Origin: Isoetes taiwanensis
Lineage: Eukaryota; Streptophyta; Lycopodiopsida; Isoetales; Isoetaceae
Assembly: GCA_021234155.1 (NCBI GenBank)
Contig: JAJEKV010000008.1
Location: forward strand, 24,200,618-24,264,617
Length of the DNA: 64,000 nt
Reading direction: 5' to 3'
Shown: piece after piece, positions 56,461 through 64,000 of the stretch
Numbering within the stretch: position 1 is the stretch's first letter
Layout of the letters: each line of letters opens with the position of its first letter
Made by a program: the position numbers and the translations under genes
The notes under the pieces: model-generated
Seen by the model: only the letters and a program-made list of their open reading frames with translations
The model's database searches: none
Told to the model about the DNA's origin: nothing

Positions 56461-56588
56461 ACTTGTAAAGGACTTGAAATGGAGGGTAGGGATGCTCTTA
56501 GAGAGCATCTTGACTTTTGGACCATTGTCTTTTTTTTTTAAATGGCTGTCATCTGACGGCCCAAAATCCATAATACAAGTTATATCCA

Positions 56589-56895
56589 TAATACAAGTGT
56601 TCAATGGGAGTGATAATAGGATGTGGATTCACATAACTTCTAATAGACGTGTCATAGAAATTTATAAAACTTCATATTCTTTGGTGGCATTTGCTACATT
56701 TTAATGCCTTTTATAGGTGTACGACTTATCTCTAGTGTTTGAGGACCAAACTAATCTAAGATCACGATATTTTGTCCCTTGGATAAAAGATTTAGAAAAT
56801 AGAAGTATTTGTGGCACCTTATTATTCATTCCAAATTGCTTCTTGTAGATTATTTATTCGTGGAAACGAATGCATAAAAGTTGCATGCCAACTAT
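56589..56895 (+). repeat. Direct repeat R2, copy 2
   Basis: Same sequence as 52,224-52,462 with small indels. Copy 1 GATCGCTGATTTTGCCC against copy 2 GATCACGATATTTTGTCCC is another CTG-site difference. Copies lie on either side of the Rep gene copies. Confidence 0.72.
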
Positions 56896-57498
56896 TGGTT
56901 CTTGTCAGTTGGTGATCTGGCAGACACACTAACATGTGGGACGTGTTTGGCTGGTGCGACATGTTTGACTGGTGCATGAGTTCATATCCTACGGCGCCTG
57001 CTAAGTTCTTGACTGGTGCATGAGTGCATATCCCCTGCCGCTGGGTGGTAGTTTAGACCCATTTTTCTTGACATCAAGCAATATTACTCCAGGGAAATAT
57101 TGAAGAGTAAAAACTATGTAGACTTATGATGACGTGGATGCAAAAGCCTTGCTGTCAAGCCACCTGTAAGCTATACCAAATAAAGACATGTGGCTTGCCA
57201 AATATAATTGACAAATAGATTATACATCAGTAACCATAATATCTGCTTTGTATTTTATATCATATCAGGCTGGCCCCATGGTCCCAACCACCAAGCCAGA
57301 CCATAGTCTTCTTCTTCAGGCTTCTTATTATAAAAAACAAAGGAACATTATGACAACCCACTTCATGGAAACTGCACAAGTTTGATATTAGGAGTATAAA
57401 ATTCATACTAAAATATATAAAGTGCCTAACCTAATCTGTTTTGACAAAAATTCAGGCTTCTTATTATAAAAAACAAAGGAACATTATGACAACCCACT

Positions 57499-58444
57499 TC
57501 ATGGAAACTGCACAAGTTTGATATTAGGAGTATAAAATTCATTGGCATACCAATCTGGCACAAGCTTGGCTGCATGAGGCCTGAGATAACTGTAAGAATT
57601 CTTGATTGTTGCCTCTGCAACTCCAGCAACTGCAGAAATTTCCTTCATCGATTTCTTGTTTTCAGATAGCAGAGAAATCATATAAATTGCAGCTGCAGAG
57701 ATTGAAATGGGGCTTTTCCTTATATCAAATTCCTCAGATCTCTTCACAGCCTCTGCAGCAGCTTTCATTGCTTCATTATTCATCCCAAGCAAAGAACAAA
57801 ATCGCCTAATAAAGTCTCCTGCATTAATTGCCCCCATAGCCATAGATTTCCCCATCTCTTCCTCTAATTTCTTCACAATAAAGTTTGTAGCCCTACCAAT
57901 CTCCTTTTTTGTGGCCCCATTAGCTACAGAGTGAATTTCTTTGAAAGTTCTAGGTTTATCTTCTTGCCTGCATGCAATATACAGACAAGCAGCTAAAATT
58001 GCATCTTGACTCCTTCCTTTTATGGACTTAAGATCCTCTACCTTTTTATAAATCTCATCTGCTCTATCTTTAATGGTTGGAACTAAACCTAATCTATCTG
58101 CCATGGCACCTATAGCTTTGAAGGCAACCAAAAGAGATCTGTCTGCATTATTTGAACCATGATTCTGCCACTTACCTAAAGCTGCGAAATTGCTTTGAGA
58201 ACCTTTACCTTTAGAAATAGTGGTGGATAAACCGCCATCAGAAAGCAGGGGATTGGAAGGGCCGCCGACACGATTTGGATCACTACCGCCAGAATCGTCA
58301 GAAAAAGTTACCTAAAGCTGCGAAATTGCTTTGAGAACCTTTACCTTTAGAAATAGTGGTGGATAAACCGACTGTGTCTCCGGCGGAATGATCCAGAACT
58401 ACCTCCACAGGCTTGGAGCATTCCGGGCAGACTACTTTGCTCAT
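57499..58444 (-). CDS. TFIIB: Transcription initiation factor IIB (TFIIB), internally overwritten
   Basis: TFIIB bridges TBP and RNA polymerase II at promoters. Minus strand starts ATG at 58,444 with [20 protein letters not shown], the first half of the zinc ribbon. [20 protein letters not shown] and [10 protein letters not shown] lead to two cyclin repeats: [60 protein letters not shown], then [20 protein letters not shown]. The second Cys pair (expected CxxC) and B-reader are missing: 58,308-58,370 is an offset-136 copy of 58,172, which adds a stop. The final residues after WYANE are also an offset-136 copy (57,315/57,451). No introns interrupt it, so either a retrocopy or an intron-poor lineage. 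The 211 residues from 58,131 are open. The gene is probably intact in the real genome. Confidence 0.93.
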
Positions 58445-58960
58445 CTTGGAGGAAAAAAAAACAACCAGAATTTAAGAGCACAGAAGAAAAATTGAAGATA
58501 AGAATTAGGGCAGAAAAGAGCTGGGCGCCTCCATGTCCGACGATCTGCCCTTCTGCTGTCCAGAATTTATTCTTGTGGATAGGAGTTTGGTCGCGTTTAG
58601 ACTCGGTCCCTGTTAGGTACACACATTCGTTTTGACGTGTTGGCCAAAAGAAATGATAGGCGTCATCATTATTTCTGCTCTCATAATGGCCACCCATTAT
58701 CCGCTGTTTTGGCGAACCCCAACAACATATATGTATGATAGAAATATTCCTACTGAAACCTTAGACGAGTATGTGGTATTCTAACGGAATATTCCTCCTA
58801 AAATGCTGGTGTGGTGCTGCTATGGCCACCCATTATCCGCTGTTTTGGCGAACCCCAACAACATATATGTATGATAGAAATATTCCTACTGAAACCTTAG
58901 ACGAGTATGTGGTATTCTAACGGAATATTCCTCCTAAAATGCTGGTGTGGTGCTGCTTAC
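58445..58960. other. 5' flank of TFIIB
   Basis: A-rich stretch just before the ATG (58,449-58,460), then unique sequence without recognised motif. I could not pick a TATA box with confidence. An offset-136 duplicate at 58,686/58,822 lies 240 bp upstream. Confidence 0.4.
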
Positions 58961-60084
58961 CTGCCTTAGGCTGGATTCACATGCACCATCGCGGCCTTCA
59001 CCTCATGTAAAATGCCACACCCTTTTACGCCCACCATCGTGAGACCATCATCGATTTTCAAAGGGTATAACAGGGCCCTCTCGGCCCACGGTTGCATGTG
59101 AACCGGCTCTAATGACGAGCGCTTTACATGCATCATCGCCTCCCGAGCAGTGCCCTTTTTCCCGGTACCAAATTGAGCAGCGTGTCGCGACGGTCGAAAA
59201 AATGGCAAGTCATTGACGTCGTTGCCTCTCGGTGGCGTGGAATATTCCCTCATGAAACCTTAGACGCGGTATGTGGATACCAATATAAAGACCGGTAGGC
59301 GCAATTCTTGCCCCTGTACAATCGCATCACACCATGTGGCAAGTTTCAAACCAAGAATTTAACCTAATTTTTTTTTGTTATGCTCCATCGTTGCCGCTGG
59401 TTGCCGCTGTTGTTTTACCCTATAATCCGTCTAATTTACTTGCATTCCAGCTCTTTTACTTGCATTTTGAGGAATTCTACTTGCATTCTATCTAATTTTA
59501 CTTGCATTCCTCCAAGAATTGCACCTATACGTCTTTCATGTTGCAAGAATAACCATTCAAAGGAAACAAACACGGGATATCACTTGGCGGGCCTCCATGC
59601 TCCGCGGCGTCTGCTTTGTTTCCATCCAAGAATGCTTCTGGATGGTCATTTCTATATAGGGAATATTCCTCCTAAAATGCTAGTGTGGTGGTGCTTATAT
59701 CCTAATAAGGAGCGATTTACATGCATCATTAAACTTCGACGGCCGGTTGCCTTGTTTTACCATGTGCAAATTGAGTAGAGTGTGTGATGATCCGAAAAAA
59801 TGGCGAGCCATTTTACATGATTTTGTGCCTCGATTGTGGGGAAAAAGTGGCTCGCCATTTTTCGAGGATCATTGCACACTGCTTAATTTGCACAGGGAGA
59901 AATTAAGGCACCATGTCGGTGCATGTAAACCGTCCTTAGAGCGGGTTCACATGCTTGATGGGCGGAGAGGGCCCTGTTATACCCTTTGGAAATTGGTGGT
60001 GGTCGGCGATGGGTGGTAAAAAAGTGGCATTTTACATGGCGGTGAAGGCAGCGATGGTGCATGTGAATCCAGCCAAAAGGCATT
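58961..60084. mobile_element. Fold-back (long inverted repeat) element
   Basis: Left arm 58,961-59,225 and the reverse complement of 59,845-60,084 share GGCTGGATTCACATGCACCA, ATGTAAAATGCCAC, AAGGGTATAACAGGGCCCTC, TTTACATGCA and AAAAATGGC. A partial second left arm (59,700-59,815) pairs with 59,845-59,960 around a 30-bp loop, giving a near-perfect hairpin at GGCGAGCCA / TGGCTCGCC. The arms are about 230 bp at roughly 75-80 percent identity by eye. No ORF of known family. The flank GGAATATTCCTCCTAAAATG is repeated at 58,922 and 59,660, so one arm plus its flank was duplicated. A fold-back or MULE-type non-autonomous element. Confidence 0.68.
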
Positions 60085-60360
60085 CTAGCGATTCTTCCGG
60101 TTTCGACCCAGGTGCTTGGAGTTTTACTAACACCCCAGAATTTAAGCCATGGGTTGTTTCTTGCAACATGGAACACTGGGTAATAGGGTAAAATCTGTCG
60201 GATGGAACGCCAGAATGTTCGATTTTTTGTTACCTAACTCTTTACATTCTTTTTTTGGACTTTCTAGTCCCCAGAATTTAAGCACTAGAAGGAGTCTTGC
60301 AACATGGAACACTGGGTAATAGGGTAAAATCTGTCGGATGGAACGCCAGAATGTTCGATT

Positions 60361-61235
60361 TTGAACCCTCTAGTTCAACATTCCAATTGGGTTGGATTGG
60401 TTTCCCGCCAAACTCAAGGGACTCGACCTTACCTCCTTACACCTCAGGACACCAGGTCTGCTTATGCGGTGGAAACCATTTCTGCCGATGCTACTTCCAA
60501 ATCTGTTAATTTCGCGTCCGATCTTGATCACCTGATGCCGAATGTCATGCCTAAACTCCGGCAAAGTATTCCTTACACCTCAGGACGCCAGGTCTGCTTA
60601 TGCGGTGGAAACCATTTCTGCCGATGCTACTTCCAAATCTGTTCATTTCGCGTCCGATCTTGATCACCTGATGCCGAATGTCATGCCTAAACTCCGGCAA
60701 AGTATTCTTTCCCTTATGCAAGCAGCGGAAGGTAGAACCTCTGCCTCCTTACCTCAAGGACAGCCCTCTGAGGACACCACCAATGCGTCCACCAGTATCC
60801 CTTTGAAACTCCAGGACCCACCACGCAAGCATATATCCAAATATAGCTGCAGAAGTTGAACTCCTGGAAAAGGTAGCTGCCTCCTTACCTCAAGGACAGC
60901 CCTCTGAGGACACCACCAATGCGTCCACCAGTATCCCTTTGAAACTCCAGGAGGAACATGCCAAAATCAAAATTCCCCTCAATTTGTCCACCATTCTAAA
61001 ACTTTGTCCTATCGTCCGCGAACAATTGCCATTGCCTATAGTTCTCGTTGGGTGACTTTAATACCCATGATCCATGCCATGGTAGGTGCTAAGCAAGTCA
61101 ATCATGTACAAATTAATGGCATGTCGTCAAATCTCATTACGGATAAACTACGACATCAATTGGGTATTAAACAACTTTATCCGGCCCTATGATATCAAGC
61201 TTGCTAATGGCCATATAGGTTTTCAGTATAAAGGG
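60361..61235 (+). pseudogene. Family A gag-protease fragment (third locus)
   Basis: Reads RSAYAVETISADATSKSV, MPNVMPKLRQSILSLMQAAE, EEHAKIKIPLNLSTILKL, QVNHVQINGMSSNLITDKLR, HQLGIKQLYPA and YDIKLANGHI. These equal the plus-strand family A protease region at 9,190-9,760. The active-site block reads NGMSSNLI where DGGSxVNL is expected. Offset-136 duplicates (60,435/60,571 and 60,743/60,879) break it. No LTR or RT is nearby, so this is an isolated fragment. Confidence 0.72.
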
Positions 61236-61449
61236 CGGTTGACCTTGGCATGGATAATGACAATATGGCAACCAACAAAAATGCATGGGCAAGAGAACTT
61301 TCCAAATTTTGGTTGTTACAAGCCATTTTATACAAAGATGATCATTATACATTAACAATTATAGAGGATTTACCTATGAAGTGTAGGCAGTCAAACATTT
61401 CTTCGTAGCAATCTAATCATAGCTATGGACCAAGATGTGAGCAAGTGTC

Positions 61450-61737
61450 CATGCCCAATTTGTTATACATAATTATCAAGGGGCAAAGAATAAAATCAAA
61501 CCAAAAATAAATGTTTGGTATGAAATATTGCTTAATTATTTAGATGATGTGGCACCATCGATTGGGTGGGAGAAACCTCGAGTTGAAGCATTTTTGCTTC
61601 AAGGTGCATTCAATGGTCAATCGGGGCCAGGTTTTGAAGGCTCTAGGTTAAAGGGATTGGATCTTGACTTCGGGGCGGTTATGGCCAAATCGATCTGCGA
61701 GTACCGGACATCCAACACCTCAAATAATCTAGTATAA
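61450..61737 (+). CDS. Unrecognised ORF, about 94 residues
   Basis: An open frame without an upstream ATG in range reads HAQFVIHNYQGAKNKIKPKI, YLDDVAPSIGWEKPRVEAFL and MAKSICEYRTSNTSNNLV, ending at 61,737. I do not recognise it. It follows a family A fragment and may be a retroelement relic. Confidence 0.25.
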   Translation, partial: HAQFVIHNYQGAKNKIKPKINVWYEILLNYLDDVAPSIGWEKPRVEAFLLQGAFNGQSGPGFEGSRLKGLDLDFGAVMAKSICEYRTSNTSNNLV

Positions 61738-64000
61738 AGGATTCTTGTGCGGAGAGGGTTGCCCACGGTTCTTCCTTCAAGAAACAATTCTGTTTATGCT
61801 CTTGTGTTCCTACAATTTTGCGCAGCATCGGGAAGAGGCTCTTGCACTAGTCGGGGAAGTCGGGGAAAAAATTGGTGGTTTAGTGCTTTGATGTAGTATC
61901 GGGGCTATGGTAAAGCCTAAGTCTATCATAGTGGTAGCATAGCATGAATCTAAGACTAGGATGGAGAGAGAGATTGATTGATGTGGCCCGATCCCTTGAT
62001 GGGATTGATGTCTTTGGTCCCTGGACAATATTGATCGGATGAAATAGTTCCCTCTTTGAAGAAGAGGAGGTGTGGGAATTGGATGAATATGGCATCTAAA
62101 CTTCGGGCAAGGACACATAAATGGGAATAAGGAGGAAATACTCATGATAGAGAAGTGAAAGAGAAAAGAACCCAATTCCATAATGGAGAAAAGAGAATCG
62201 GGAAACTTTCTCGGGTATCACATTCACCTAAAAACCATTAATTCTGATCCGTTTAACTTCCAAGGGGGAGTTAGATTATGCAAAAATGCGTATTAGAGAA
62301 TTAATGGGGCAAGTTCTGAAAACAAAAATTGAGCAAGCACATGCTAGCAAAAATTTGCTCAAGTATATGCACAAATAGTATGAGCCCTATGTGGAGCGCT
62401 TTAGTAATATAAATTCATCACATAATTTTTTTTTTATATAACTCTCATTCAACCATATTGAAGGATATTCTCAGTGTAAATTATTCCTTTGACTTTAAGC
62501 ATCCATTTATGTGTACTGCTAATCCAGGCCTCATAAATTTTTTGATGGATTCATCACATAATTTTTTTTTTTGCTTTTATCACCCAACACCCATAAACAA
62601 ACATTTTTCAACGGGATTTAACAAACATTTTTCAACGGGATTTAACAGTAGCCTTTGGCCTCCATGGATTCTTGTGGTGAGAAACCAAAGTGGGAAACTT
62701 TTCGCTTGTTAGCACAAGGATCTAGAAGCCTCAACATCTAAAATGCATGGTAATTTTTGCAAGCTTCATTTGAATGAGCCATAAAACAATATCCAATAAG
62801 CGCCAATCTGTATTAATCAGCGGTAGGATGTGAAAGCCTACCAAACCGGCCGAAAAATTGCTGTTTTAGCATAGATAACAACCAAACATATCTATATCAT
62901 ACAGTATCAAAAAGATATCGGAGAGAGCTTTCCAACGCATAATAAAATCATCTCAAAGCAGAGCTCGGATCAAAAGTTATGATAAGAAATGTGTTGTTGT
63001 TTGGAACCTGCACTACATGCGCCCTTCAAAGCCTATCAAACCCGGCCGAAAAATTGCTGTTTTAACATAGATAACTTAACCAAATATATCCATATCATAT
63101 ACTATCAAAAGATATCGGGAACACAAAAAGAGGGCTTTTGTTGTAAGCCATTGGTTGTTGACCATTATGCACCACACACACAAAAAAAGGGCTTTTGTTG
63201 TGAGCCATTGGTTGTTGACCATTGGAAAAAAAAGGCTAAAATCAATGGCTCAGAAATGGTGCACTCTAGATGTACGCATTAGTACATCCATTTGAATACA
63301 TCACGAAATCATAGGAAAACCTTAGTGAAAAGCGTACAAAAACACAAAGAAAACCCCCTGTTATTATGCTACATATAGAAGCTCAATCACATTTTAGATT
63401 TTGCTCTGTTGCCACTCATATTTAATATATAAGATTTATTAGGTCTTTTTTGGAGGTGGTGAAAGATGTAAATAAATTCATCATTGGATTTATTCTATAC
63501 GTTATTTTGATGCTTTGAATGCTTAGCTTAAAAGCCAGAAAACATGTTTGGCCTTTTAAAATCAACGTTTGCAATTTTAATCCAAGATAAAGTGGTCAGT
63601 AGAAAAAGTGAGCTTCTATTGTTATAATAGGAAAATCATTGGATTTTCAAGAGATGCCTTGATGTATCAAGGAGTCTCAGGGTTTTAGATTTCCCCTTTT
63701 TTAGCCTTAGACTTAGACTTATGTTTGGTTATGGGCATGAACGAACTTGGTATGGTTTAAAATCCCTTGCAAATCATCACCAGCATTACAAGCTACAATT
63801 GGTGGAATTGCTGGGAATAAAGGCTCTTACTTGGGAAAACATTCAGTAAAGTGGATGTTGCTAAAGAATACTATAACCTAGCCTTTTCTTCTTCACTCGA
63901 CAAGATGCTGCAGAAGTTTAAAGCTTTGCGGCTATCAAATTTAGCAGAATATATGGCCAATTTCGATATAGCAGTTATAATTTAAGTAAAGTTTGCTCTA
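61738..64000. other. Stretch without recognised gene, local direct repeats
   Basis: No protein family recognised. Two diverged direct repeats: CCGGCCGAAAAATTGCTGTT at 62,846 and 63,042 (offset 196, about 80 bp), and GGGCTTTTGTTGT-AGCCATT near 63,128 and 63,188 (offset about 60). An AACATTTTTCAACGGGATTT tandem pair lies near 62,600. One offset-136 pair at 62,413/62,549. Confidence 0.5.

Larger units (their letters stand above)
891..62640. repeat. Series of 56 local duplications with constant 136-bp offset
   Basis: Each is a direct copy of about 35-136 bp lying exactly 136 bp from its partner. First-copy starts and partner starts were counted base by base. They occur in retroelements, LINEs, AT-rich DNA and TFIIB alike. 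Where the duplicate is a full 136 bp the two are adjacent; where shorter, unduplicated sequence fills the remainder of the 136. They should be read as one phenomenon and not as 56 biological repeats. Details under findings. Confidence 0.93.

Overview
The window looks like transposon-rich nuclear DNA of a land plant. The one recognisable cellular gene is a plant-type general transcription factor TFIIB on the minus strand at about 57.5-58.4 kb. Nearly everything else that can be identified is degenerate mobile DNA. The chromovirus and LINE types look to me more like those of non-seed plants than of angiosperms, but that is a weak inference and I would not name a genus. I see no bacterial operons, CRISPR arrays or rRNA genes.

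Layout. Positions 1-14.3 kb (plus strand) hold a tandemly repeated Ty3/gypsy element of the Tat/Athila type, here called family A. The repeat period is about 10,682 bp. The unit reads reverse transcriptase, RNase H, integrase, a long accessory ORF, an LTR, gag, protease, then reverse transcriptase again. Both copies carry the same antisense LINE in RNase H. Positions 14.4-18.6 kb have no recognisable gene. At 18.6-30.3 kb (minus strand) lies a chromodomain-bearing gypsy element (family B: LTR, protease, RT ... integrase, chromodomain, LTR). It is interrupted at 20.8-28.5 kb by a 5'-truncated family A element (A3). A3 keeps the best copy of the accessory ORF: an N-terminal globular domain, a Pro/Ser/His-rich linker, a long coiled coil and a C-terminal domain. 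An inverted B LTR and a LINE 3' end follow at 30.6-31.6 kb.

The 32-52 kb stretch is AT-rich and gene-poor. It contains a possible 3.75-kb terminal-inverted-repeat element, a clear 356-bp MITE, four LINE 3' ends and a roughly 0.7-kb direct repeat. Positions 53.3-56.2 kb hold two decayed, overlapping copies of a gene with HUH-endonuclease (Rep) features. They look like a Replitron-type transposon and are the most interesting biological find. TFIIB, a fold-back element (59-60 kb) and another family A gag/protease fragment (60.4-61.2 kb) complete the window.

Two window-wide anomalies affect every annotation. First, 56 short local duplications found by eye all have exactly the same offset, 136 bp, whatever the sequence class. 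At three places internal or family evidence indicates that the duplicate replaces genuine sequence of equal length, which points to an assembly or gap-filling artefact. Second, paralogous copies differ preferentially at CAG/CTG trinucleotides, including a repeated GCTG-to-CTTTG change. That suggests consensus error in CHG contexts. Many frameshifts in the elements may therefore be technical, so most retroelement genes are called as pseudogenes with caution.
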